64,000 nt of DNA from Brachionus rotundiformis (Eukaryota; Rotifera; Eurotatoria; Ploima; Brachionidae): contig JAESIW010000207.1 of assembly GCA_016802295.1 (NCBI GenBank), positions 699,978 to 763,977 of the forward strand. Reading direction: 5' to 3'. The position numbers were made by a program, and so were the translations under genes. How positions within the stretch are numbered: position 1 is the first letter of the stretch; every line of letters begins with the position of its first letter. Shown here piece by piece: positions 23,758-34,779 of this stretch. The notes beneath the pieces were generated by a model. That model saw only the letters and a program-made list of their open reading frames with translations, was not told where the DNA came from and made no database searches.

Positions 23758-26700
23758 ATGAACCACTTTATGGATAACGACCCGCGTAAATTAAAAATGC
23801 TTGTACAGAGTCGTGCTGCCGATCTATTCAAGGTATGCGACTTGGAAGAAAAGGGCTTTATAAATAAAAAAGACATACAACGAATGAGAGAGTCGCTAGG
23901 CTTGACGCCCGACCAACTCGAGGAAGTATTCGAGTCGCTGGACGTGGACAAAAATGGCTATCTGACGCCGGATGAGTTCACTGCTGGCTTTAGTAAATAC
24001 TTTGGTGTTGAGCTGGACGACAATGACTGTTCCGAATCGAGTAATTATGACCATGTAGATTTGGAAGCTGATGAGGAGTTTCGCGAAACAATGGAATCTC
24101 TTGGTGCTTCTCACCTAATTGACAGGTTTCTTTTATTTAAATTAAGTCATTTTTAAGATTTAGTATTCATAAAGTATTTGTTATATTTTAAATAAATAGA
24201 TTAATTTGATGGTTAAATAGTTAATTTTTAAATGTTTTTAAATTAATTATTGCTGCGCAAAACTAATAATCATACCTTTTTTAGAGAGATTTAAATTTTG
24301 GTAACAAATGTACTTTGTTTATATCCATAAGGCATTTTTAAACAAAAATAATTTAAAAGCTAAATATTAAAAATAGTTTTTCCAGAAAGGCTTTTGTTTT
24401 CTAAGTAACTAGTTTATAAAATTAAATTAAAATTTTTACCATCAAATGCATAGACTATTAAAATTTTTTTTAATAAAAGCTCAAAATATGGCAAGATTTT
24501 GTATGATGAATTCATTTTTTACCTTAATTTAATATCTTATTTTAATGTTTAAAAAATAAATTATCACTTAAACATCTTTTAAAATTAGATTATTAAATTA
24601 TTTTTAATCAACTAATTAATGTTGAAATAAAAATTGAAACAATATAATAAAAACAATAATCTTGATAGATTTCTAATTAACTAGCTGTTGATTGGCAAAA
24701 GTTTCAAAATAGTTGATTTTTTTAATCATTTGACCATTTATTTGTGAATATTTTAACAAATTTTAAGTACTTATTAACCAAAAAGATCATTACTTTTCAA
24801 TTAAAAAATAAGCCAAATCTAAATGATCCAATATTAGACATCATTTTCATTTTTAAAAAATCTGAATCAAAGCTTTCTTTATATCGTGTTCATTTTTCAT
24901 TTCCTTTTAACAAAACTTTCTTCCAATATGGCAGTTGAAGTATGGTGACCACAAGCACTATCAATTAGAATTAATATTATATTCATTTTTTGTATAATTA
25001 ATTTTTTATTATACAGGATCCAAAGGATTTGTTCAAATTTTTAGTCCTTTTTGAATCTTAGAAGCTTAAGATTGGAAGTCTGAAATGTTTGGGAAAAATA
25101 ACCAAATCTTAAAGGAATTATTTTAGATAAATTTCAAATATAAATTATTCAATTATTCTTACAGGGTCGTTATCTAATTAATTGTCACCAAAAAATTAAA
25201 AATTTAAAAAAATTTTAAGTGAGCCAAATATCAAGAGCCTGTGGCTACGGCTGAGAAATGATGATCACACACTTCTCCGATCATTTGAAAGCTTTGTTGC
25301 CAACATAAGCCAAGAACTTAAGCGATCACAGACTGATTTTAACATATTGGAATCGGCCTTACAAAAGTAAGCTTAAATTAAATTAGTATTTAATTAGCAA
25401 AATTTAATTCCTAATTTATTTGTTTAAAGTAAGGCCAATGACTATGACGAGAATATTAGGAGACTTTACGAGGAGATGGAAGCTCAAATAAAAAATGAGC
25501 GATCCAGAATCAGCCAAAAAGTAACCAGAAAGCTTTTTCAGTCTGCAAAAGCCTTAATTTGTTAAAAGGAAATGAAAAAGGAACACGAAATAAAGGAAAA
25601 ATTGGAAAAAGATCTGCTGGACAAAGATAAACAATTACAAGAATCCTTAACCAAGCAAACTGACATGGAACAAAAATTGTTCCGTCTTAATTTACTTGAG
25701 TACAAGCAAAAGCAGGAAAACGAACGCCTTCTTAAAGTAATTTTGTATAAACAAGTGCTATTTTTATAATAAAATATAAAGGAAAAAGCTCTGCTAGAAG
25801 AGGAATTACTGGAAAAAAATCAAAGCCTACAGGACTCTAAATCGTATATTAACTCTTTGGTTGAGCAAACTAAAGAAGAAAAACGCAATAGATACAAGTG
25901 ATATATTATCTATTAAAAAGATAATTTTTATTTCCATTATATTTAGAGAAACTTTGAAAATAACTGAGAATATTGCTATTGAGCGTGAAACATTGATCAA
26001 AGAACTAGAACTATTAAAGTATAATTTTAATAAGTTTAATTAATTAAGAGATAAAATAAATAATTAAAAAATTAGATCAGTAAATAAAAAACTTCAAGAC
26101 GAAAGAGATGAACTTGAATTAAAGGTTGTTTATCTCAATTTAATTTTTAGTTTTATATTTTTAATACATTTTATAACAACTTTATAACAATTAGAAAAGT
26201 GATAATAAAAATTTAAATAGCAAAAAATTGACAAAAAAAGGATCAATTTTATCAAATTATATCGACACACAGTATGTGAATAAAATAAATTTAATTTTTA
26301 TTTATTTTTTTTAAAATTTGTATTCCAGCAAGTTCCAAAATCCAAATGGTGGTCAATTTGATCCGATCCACGTTATCAAAGCAGACTGCTACAGCGAAGA
26401 TGAACAAGAAGTTGATTTAAAGTAATTAATTTTAATTTAACAAAAAAAAGTCTGAATCAATTAAATCTATTGTGAATGTTACATATGTTGTCATTTTATC
26501 TATATGTCTCCGTTTTCTCGTGTTTGAGTAAATGGTGCTTAGGGGTGCATAATCAAGTTTATTTAGACAATTATGATTAGTTTTGTTTTTATTGACGTCG
26601 ACAACAAGTTTTAGTATTTTAATAAAAAGTAAATGAATGATAAAAGTCAGTCTGGCTCTGATTTGGACGAGGATTATTTTCCTTCCTCAAATGTCATTGA

Positions 26701-27702
26701 TGATTTTATATTTTCTAATTGTAAAGAGACAAATTTTAAAATAAACTTTATGCATAATGAGGAATTGAAAAAAATCCGCTCTGGCAGTTTTAGTTTGCCA
26801 AAGTATAGGCATACTAGGAGAAGAAAAATAAATTTTTTTTATTTTTTTAATTTCTTGCAGAAACAGCACAACTAATGAACCAGCTTTGGTCGACCAAGAC
26901 TCGGCACCAAATGAGCCTAAATTGATCCAAAATAGCGAAATTTATGTATTTTTTTAATATTTATTTTAATACCATTACTAACAGCTTGCCAAAGAATGTT
27001 CCATCAAATGTTTCACCCCAGCGAGTGTTTAAAATAGTGTTTATCGGCGATTCTGGGGTAGGTAAGACAAGTTTTGTGCAAAGATTTTGCAATAACACCT
27101 TCAGGGAGTCATTTAGCACCACTATTGGTAATATTATAAATGATGTGTTGAAATTTGCATAAAATTTTTTTATCTTTTAAAGGAGTTGACTTTCAAGTAA
27201 AGTCGATAATTTTAGATAGCAGAGTTATAGCTTTACAACTATGGGACACGGTAAAAAGGAATTTATTTTCAATTATTTGGTCAAAATATTTATTTTTTAG
27301 GCAGGCCAAGAACGCTACCGAAGCATTACCAAGCAATATTTTCGCAAAGCAGACGGAGTCATTTGCATGTATGACATAACTTCGGAGCAATCGTTTAAGA
27401 ACTTGAGAAATTGGATCAGTTCAATGAAAGAGAGCGCAGCAGATGATTGCGTTTTGACCGTGATTGGAAACAAGACAGACTTGTGTCCAGATGACAATAA
27501 AAGAGTGGTACGTCAAAAGGATGGAGCTAATCTAGCTGCTGAGCATGATGCGCTATTTTTTGAGACCAGCTCAAAGGAAAGCAAGTGCATCATGGAGGCT
27601 ATGGAAGCCATTGCCAGGATACTACAGGAAAAAGAAGACAAACAAATTGAAGATGTCCTTAATTTAAAAGTTAAGGAGAAAAAAAAAGGCTGCTGTAATT
27701 GA
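23758..27702 (+). CDS. Large Rab GTPase with EF-hands and coiled coil (CRACR2A/Rab46 type)
   Basis: Fourteen exons: 23758-24125, 25220-25366, 25430-25520, 25569-25736, 25782-25897, 25947-26018, 26076-26124, 26195-26271, 26329-26421, 26647-26802, 26861-26945, 27022-27127, 27183-27250, 27301-27702. The joined frame closes at 665 aa (human long CRACR2A is 731). Two EF-hands come first: a degenerate loop at 28-39 and a canonical one, DVDKNGYLTPDE, at 62-73. NIKSLWLRLRNDDHTLL precedes a long coiled coil. The Rab domain starts near residue 475 with GDSGVGKTS, WDTAGQERYRSIT, NKTD and ETSSK, and ends KKKGCCN for prenylation. In vertebrates CRACR2A couples Ca2+ to Rab activity and to store-operated channels; RASEF and Rab44 share the layout. 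The exon 11/12 junction is the least certain. Confidence 0.88.
24126..25219 (+). other. Intron 1 (1.09 kb) of the large Rab gene
   Basis: It separates the EF-hand exon from the coiled-coil exons, while the other introns are mostly 45-90 bp. It is A/T-rich with no recognised coding sequence; the open frame at 24744-24938 has no domain. Confidence 0.7.
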
Positions 27703-28264
27703 ACAATTTTTGATCAAATTTAAATTATCTAATTTCATTTCATTTGAGTTAGAATTAATATTTGAGATCAAATTTTAAAAATTTAATATCTTGAAATGTT
27801 AAATTTGATATGAAATTTATACCTTTAAAAATTAGAAATTTGATCAAAAATTTTAATTCTCTTTGTAATTGAATTGTAAATAATTAGATTTAACAAGAAA
27901 AAATATTTTTGTATTCTAGTCCTATATTTTATTTTTGAAATAAATTAATTCTTAAATTATTATTTTTGAAAATTTTTTTAACAAGTTCTATTTATAAAAT
28001 TAAACAATACAATTTGGCAATTTTTTAATTGAAATTTACCAAGCCATATCATTTAAATGATATTTCACTTTAAAAAAAAACATATGCAACATGATACATA
28101 AAAGATAAGAAAATAAAATTTTCAAATAAATTAAAGAGATTTGTGTCCAAATTTAAATTTTTTTTTTAAAGAAAATAATTTATGCTAAAAAAAGTAAAAT
28201 TTAATTAAATATGAATTTTTTATTTAAGTTTTCATTAAAAAATAGTATTCTTAAATTTTCAACA
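27703..28264. other. Intergenic AT-rich spacer
   Basis: Contains the 3' UTR of the large Rab gene (AATAAA near 27937) and the upstream region of the GGACT gene. No further gene. Confidence 0.6.
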
Positions 28265-28829
28265 ATGCCATCCGAAAATGGTCAAAAAGCACTGACTAAA
28301 GCATTTTTTTACGGAACTCTAAAACGAAATGAGCCCAATCACGATCAGCTTGATAAATTGAACGTGACTTATTTGTCAGATGCCATCACAGTTGACAAAT
28401 ATCCCCTCATCATTGCATCCGAGTATAACATTCCATTTTTACTCAACAAAAAAGGATATGGAAAAGTACCAACAATTAAATTGTTTAATAGAATTAAAAT
28501 TTTTATTTTTTTATCTATTTTTAAATTAGCAAATTCATGGTGAGCTTTACCTGATCGATGAAGAAGCCAAAAAATTTCTGGACGAGTTCGAAGGGGTTCA
28601 CGAAAATTTATATTCAGACATGTTAATTGATGTTATTGATAAAAAAAACAATCAAGTACAACGTGTATGTGCCTACCTATTAGATAACTACAAACTAGAC
28701 CTACTTGATGAAAATACGGTACTATTTGATAACTACTCTTCGGTAAATCCTTACCACAAGCAATACGAAAAGCACAAGGACACCCCAGATAATTCAAACA
28801 GTGTTTACAACGCTGTCAAGCAAAATTAA
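28265..28829 (+). CDS. GGACT: Gamma-glutamylaminecyclotransferase (GGACT)
   Basis: Two exons, 28265-28465 and 28530-28829, encode 166 aa from the ATG at 28265. An in-frame ATG at 28211 would add 18 residues rich in Phe, Lys and Ser. The fold signature FFYGTLKRNEPNH is at the N-terminus. KYPLIIASEYNIPFLL and HGELYLIDEEAKKFLDEFE follow, and the Glu in DEFE sits where the catalytic Glu of GGACT lies. The enzyme releases 5-oxoproline from gamma-glutamylamines, including the epsilon-lysine link left after proteolysis of transglutaminase-crosslinked proteins. It is convergent with LRRC56, with 151 bp between stop codons. Confidence 0.92.
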
Positions 28830-28980
28830 TTTTTTTATTTATAAATTTAAATAAATATTTTTTTAGACAATTTTTAATCATTTATTGCAAAATTTCTAAA
28901 AATATAAAATCTTACATCATACTAAATTAAAACTCCAAAATTAATTAATAACTAAACATAACAAATAAATTAAATGATGC

Positions 28981-31492
28981 CTATTTTGGAAGCTTTAATC
29001 CAGACAATGGCGCCAAATTGGTTTTCAGATTTTTCAATGAACCAAGACCTGACTGAGAAGAAGGTTTGCTTGACAAAGAGCTGTTTGATGTCGTGGAATA
29101 ATTCGAAACAATTTTAGGCTGATGCTGGACAGTGTTTGGCTTAGTATCAAAATTTTTTATCACGTGACTTGATCTAAGACTACAAGTTGAGCTTGACAGA
29201 GAATCGTAACCGGTATCACTTGTTTTTAGTCTGTTGACCGCAAACTCTCTTTCCAAATTAACTCTCCTTGAGGATGCTGATTTCTCTCTTTTGGACTTGG
29301 ACTTATCTTTTTTGTCAATTTGAATAATTTTTTCTTCTTCATCAAAACTTTTTTTGAATCCTGATTTTGGTCGTACTTTTTCCTCGTGGTTACCAGATTT
29401 GTACAAATATTCATCCTCCTCAAGCACTTCTACATCAGACAAGCATGGCTCAACTTCATCATCAATTCTTAAAATTTGAGGCTCAAAATACTCTTTTCTA
29501 TCTTCTAATTTTCTAAATTAAAAAAAAAAAATTTAATTTATTAACTAATAGATTTAAAAATATTCTACCTTGTATGCTCCTTTCTCCATTTCATAATCTC
29601 TTGTCTAAGTTCTTTATTCTCAATTTTTAGATCATTAATTTGACTTGTTTTTTCGTTATCTTCAATTGATTTAATTACTGTTTTGTAGTTGACCGAGTTG
29701 TTTGTTTCCGACTTATCAATATTGGTAGTTGAGCTCTTTCTTCTGGCCAAAAGAGTGCGCAAAAGACTTCCTTGTAGAGCTGGGCCAACTGTTAGGTGAC
29801 TAGCATCACTGGACAAATCGGTCACGTGATCTGAATTTGGTCTTATGGAAAGCGAGCTGGAGGGTCTTGAGGCTGTATTAGGCCCCGAACTAAACGAAGT
29901 GTTCATGCGAGACTTTGGTCTTGATGGCATGGCAGTCTTGACCCTGTATGATGAAAGTGGTCTCATTGCCGATAAAGGTCTCACGCTTGTGCTAGATCTA
30001 CTTCCGTGACTTGACGAACTGCTCGGTCTCAATGACTCTAAAATTTTTTTTTATTTTATTATTTGTTTTTACACAATTATTTTTTATATATTTTATTTTT
30101 TTTCTTAAATGATTAAGGTAAAATAAACGACTTTTTCTAATTTATTTTAAATTTTTTTATCAGCAGATAAATCAGATTTTAATTAATTATTAATAAATTC
30201 ATGTTATTTTTTATAATTTTTCAAATGTAATTTATAAATAAACAGTTCCTTAGATAACTTATATAGAATTAAAGAGATAAAAAATAAATTTATTTTGGTA
30301 AAAATTTCTAAGATTTCTTGTCTAGTTTTAAATTAAATTATTAAGTTTTCAGATTGTTTTATTCCTTTTTCTAAAAAAAATATTTTTGAAATTTATTATA
30401 CTCGGTTAGTCGGGCTTAAAAAAGTTTAATAGTATCTTTTATACAAAGACAAATAGAAGCACTTATCATATCAAAAATTTTGATAAAAGGCGAAAAAAAG
30501 TACTATTTGGCGAAATTACCATTTATAGCGAGCTTTTCTTCCGGTGGTCCAATGCCTTCGTCAATTAGTTCATTAATTAGCTGCCAGTCGTCATCAAACG
30601 GGCACTGTTGATTAATATTTTCCTTTTTTTCATTTTTTCGTGGAGTCAATGGTTTTGTGCCAAGCGTTAATTCATCGTCTAATATTTGCAAACTTGGTAG
30701 CATCTTGACCACTTCATGTCTATAACTGTAAGAGTCCTTGACAACAAATAGAACCAAATTAATTAGATTGCTTTTTTACCATGTTTGATTAGATTTACTT
30801 GGTCATTAAAATCAGTATGGGGCTTTGAGCAAATCGGATTTCCATAAAGAGTAAGATTTTCCAAATTAGAGCAAAGATTCAAAAATTCTACCTGCTTAAT
30901 ATCATCTATAAGGTTTCTTAATAAATTAATTTTTAAATTTTGTTTAAAAATAAAAAAATAATTATCAACCCCTCTAAGTCCAAGCACTTCAAATTTTCAA
31001 GCAAGGAACACGGACTGAGATCTATTATTTCATTATAGGCTAAGTAGAGCTCTTGGAGATTGTTAAGGGTCGAAATTCCGTCCAAGTCAACCAGACCTGA
31101 TCTTGATAGCCATAGGATTTTCAAATGGCACAAGCTCGTTCCCAAGTCTCTGATACGTGGAACATGGCTTCCATTTAGCTTAAGCTGTCTTAAATTTGGT
31201 AAATAGATTCCGAAATTTCCAAGGCTTGTCTCAGATGTGTCAACAATCATTTCCAAAAATTCGACTGATTCCAGGTCATTTACACCAGTCAATGCTTTCT
31301 GAATATAAAGTTTTAAAATTTGAATTGAAAATTTCTAATTTTTACCAATTTTGTTGGACTCAGGTACTCTTCGAGAAGTAAATCTGTTTCTTGAAGGATA
31401 ATTGGATCTGGATTGATAACATTACCCTTGAATTCGGTGATATGAACACCTCTTAAAAGTGCACTCCGAGGTCTTTCGATGTTGATAGGCAT
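28981..31492 (-). CDS. LRRC56: LRRC56: leucine-rich repeat protein of motile cilia
   Basis: Six exons on the minus strand, in transcript order: 31492-31346, 31298-30970, 30916-30799, 30736-30520, 30037-29569, 29512-28981. The frame closes at 603 aa (human 542). LEEYLSPTKL then KALTGVNDLESVEFLEMIVD, SLGNFGIYLPNLRQLKLNGS, DLGTSLCHLKILWLSRSGL, DLDGISTLNNLQELYLAYNE and LENLKCLDLEG follow human LRRC56 closely. Conserved RHEVVKMLPSLQILDDE comes after the repeats. The long Ser/Arg-rich C-terminal half keeps SDASHLTVGPALQGSLLRTL. LRRC56 is linked to intraflagellar transport of dynein arms. A TCTAG|A acceptor-like site just upstream of the ATG (about 31501) allows a further 5' exon. A 482-bp intron (30038-30519) interrupts the gene. 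Confidence 0.93.
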
Positions 31493-33239
31493 GCTGACGG
31501 GTCTAGAATTTAAAACTTCTTAAACAGCTGAATTAGAATTATATACCAAATATTTTATATTGTTATGCAAAAAGAAAATATGCGTTGATAATCAAAATTT
31601 TAGTCATGCAGGTGTTAGTGACAAAATTTAAATTACCTTTTTTGCATATTATACTAAAACCATCATTGGTCATGAATTTATTCTTTCCAAGGTCAAAAAA
31701 TAGAGTCTGATAGTTTTGCTTTTATGGTTTAATAAGGATACTAAATTATGGATTGGATTTTAGGTGGTTTTATTTGGCAAAAAACAAATAGAATAAATCA
31801 ACACAATATGACCGATTTTGTGTAGAGAGAAGAATTTAGACTTAAAAAACATCTCGTTGTAACTATAGTGTTGTTACCATGGTATTTTTGAGCATAATTA
31901 TTTTTCATTAAATTTAAAATGAATAAATTCACGACCATTGGATTAGAATCGATTTGGTTTGTTATAATCAAATTGAAATAAGGTAAAATAAATATATTCA
32001 TAAAGACTTAAATGCAAATATTGTTAATATCTGACAGTGATAAATTCAACTATATAAATTTTTTTGGTTACTTAAATATTAGCATTTATTTTTAAGTTAA
32101 AAAATTTTTCAGTAAAATCACTATAAGTGTTTTGTTTTACTCATCTTTGTTTTTATCTGACAACTTAAAGAGATAATTGGGAATATTTTAAATAATAATT
32201 TTGATATTAAAAAATAAAAAAAATATATTATGAATGCGTATGAATTATTTTTTAAAAATTCTTTAAAAATATAATTATCAATTACCAGACACACTATTTT
32301 TTTTAATCTTAACTTTTAAATTCAAAAAAAATTATTTGTTAAGATAATTGATACCGTAAACCCTTGCAAATAAGTGCCCCCAAAATCGTTTCATTATTGA
32401 ATTCTTTATCAAAAAAGGGGGTCTTAGAGAGGCACTTATTTGCAAGGGTTTACGGTAATTATATTTTAAAATTATTTTTTTTTAAATAATTCATATGTAT
32501 TTTTAATATTATTCTTTTTTAATTTTAACTTTTAAATTTTATTATTTTTTTCTATTTTTTAAAAAATAATATAAACTTATCATTAATCAAGAAAGCTATT
32601 TATTGATATGAAAGCTAACAGCGCCAGGTTTTAAAACTGAGAGCCACCTCAAATTGTCAAATTTTGCTTGAAATGCCTGTTCTGTTCTATCTTTTTTTGT
32701 TATTTCGGCTTCATGTTGCTAAGATATATTCAAGGCATAGTCCTACAAATGCGACATACAGTTTTTAAAAGGTCTAATTTGTTGCATTTAGAAATTTAAT
32801 ATGTCAGTGACCATATTGACTCTAGTTGATGCTCAAAATACTTGATAACTTGATAACTTTTTTTGAGATTAAACATAATGATACAACTTGTTTTTCCTAT
32901 TTTAATATCTAATATTGGTAATGGAGCTATATTTAAGTAAATGGAAAAGCATTTGTTTTTTATTGCCATAAGTTTGCATTTGTGATGCATGATTCAAGTG
33001 ATTTAATTTTATTTCTTCGTTATCCAAAAAAAAATTTAATCAAATATAAAAATAATAAAAAATAAAATTTTTAATTATTATTTGAACTAAAAATTTAATT
33101 ATTTAATCTATATTGCTTCGCAGATATGTTAATTTTTCATACAAACTCAGTTATGTACCATCAATGGTGATCGAAGTGTCCAATTTGATCGTTATTTATG
33201 AATTTTTTTTGGTCACATAAAGGTATTAAGTACTGACTT
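31493..33239. other. Gene-free region upstream of LRRC56
   Basis: Holds the LRRC56 5' region and an isolated hairpin MITE at 32354-32455. Short open frames at 31798-32001 and 32796-32990 have no recognised domain. Confidence 0.5.
32354..32455. mobile_element. 102-bp hairpin MITE with perfect 25-bp TIRs
   Basis: CCGTAAACCCTTGCAAATAA plus GTGCC at 32354-32378 is matched exactly by its reverse complement at 32431-32455. The outer flanks are TA on both sides (32352-32353 and 32456-32457), as for Tc1/mariner/pogo insertions. The central 52 bases are unrelated to the arms. The outer 8 bases TACCGTAA are shared with the ends of the foldback element at 57.9-59.05 kb. Confidence 0.88.
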
Positions 33240-33985
33240 GAAAAGGAAAAGGTGGCTTTGTTAGACTTTGAGGAAAACAATAGCCAGTCCAAGAGATATA
33301 CAATAGGGATTTACAGTAAAGTTTGAAGACTTAGACTTTGCGGATGATTTAGTGCTGAAATCTAATAAAAAAATGTATATGCAAGACCTGGTGATACCAC
33401 TTTACCAACTAAATAAATGGGACCAAAACACATTCCATGTATAAACATCACCATTTATGGTACATTAATTGAGTGTGTAAGCGAATTCACATATTTGGGA
33501 AGCGCCAACAGTGCAGCGATGGGAACTCATAAAGGATATAATGAATAGATTACAACAAGTATGGAAGTCAAGCAACTACATCAAAGAAGCCAAGCTTAAG
33601 AAGTATAACAGTGTAATAAAAGCAACACTTTATAAATTTCTGGAAAAAGCTTCAACTCTTTACATACTGAAAGTTTGAGGAGAATTCTTTGAATTAACTG
33701 TCCTGAGATAACTTCAAATAGTGAAGTATACAAAACAGAACCACTAATTCAATGCTTAAAAACAAAATGATATGGTTTGGACATGTTCTTAGAATGAAAG
33801 GAACACAAATAGAAAACAGAGTTCTTCAATGGACACCTTAAGGACGACCAGGAGTAACGCGGAGGTCAGCAATTAAAACATAGCTCTCCGAAGTGAAGAT
33901 AAGATAGCGCGAAGCAAGTCCAAGGAAAAATTTCGATTGAATGGAAATCAAAAATACTGACCCTATCCTTCACAAAGAGTGAATA
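33240..33985 (+). mobile_element. Decayed RTE-like LINE fragment
   Basis: Ordered pieces of the C-terminal reverse transcriptase half: LEDLDFADDLVL (about 33318-33353), ECVSEFTYLGSANSA (about 33470-33515), SLRRIL, then WFGHVLRMKGTQIENRVLQW (about 33770-33835). Stops and frameshifts are frequent. The order and motifs match the relic on the minus strand at 59.24-59.96 kb. Confidence 0.75.
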
Positions 33986-34779
33986 AGGAAAAAATATTTA
34001 TTGACAATTCTAATAAATTAATTATTGTTTTTTTGTATTTAATCTATTCTAGAAATTTTTTTTGGCCTTTTTAAAATAGACATCTTAAAATTGTATTAAC
34101 ATTGTAGAGATATCTCAGCTTTTGACTATGTGATTTTATAATTTAACTTGAAAAATAAACTATTAAAAACTTTCTTTTTTATCTTTATAAACAATTTAGA
34201 GATAAATATTAGTTGTATCCATGTATGCCTTACAAAATGATAGGCTTTTTTTAATAAATTTCAAAACTAATAAAGACGATATATCATTTTCAAATTAAAA
34301 TCAGGATAATCAAATGTATTCAATGTAAATATCAAATTTTAATTTTTTTTTATTTAGTGAATCAATCACTTGATTTATAGCCAAAGTATTTGATAAATTA
34401 ATATTTAAGTTTATTTTTCAAGAAATCAGAAACCGCATAGCTTAAATAATTAATAGACAATTTTTTTTTAATTAATTGACTTAAATTTTTTATTAACATC
34501 ATTTAAATGACATAAGTTTGTCAATTATTATTTTTTTCTTGAATATTAAAAAAATTTATGATATTCAATCTAATTTTTATTTAATTTATTTTCTTTAGTT
34601 TCCTCTTTACACCGGTATTTAGAATAAAATAGACATTAGTGAAAAAAACATAAAAAATATTTAAATCTCAAATATTAAGCTAATTTACATTTAATTAAAG
34701 ATCTCATATTTCCTTTAGTTTTATTTTTAAAATAATGAATAGCTTAAATTAAAATCCGAAAAATAATATTATGCAATTA

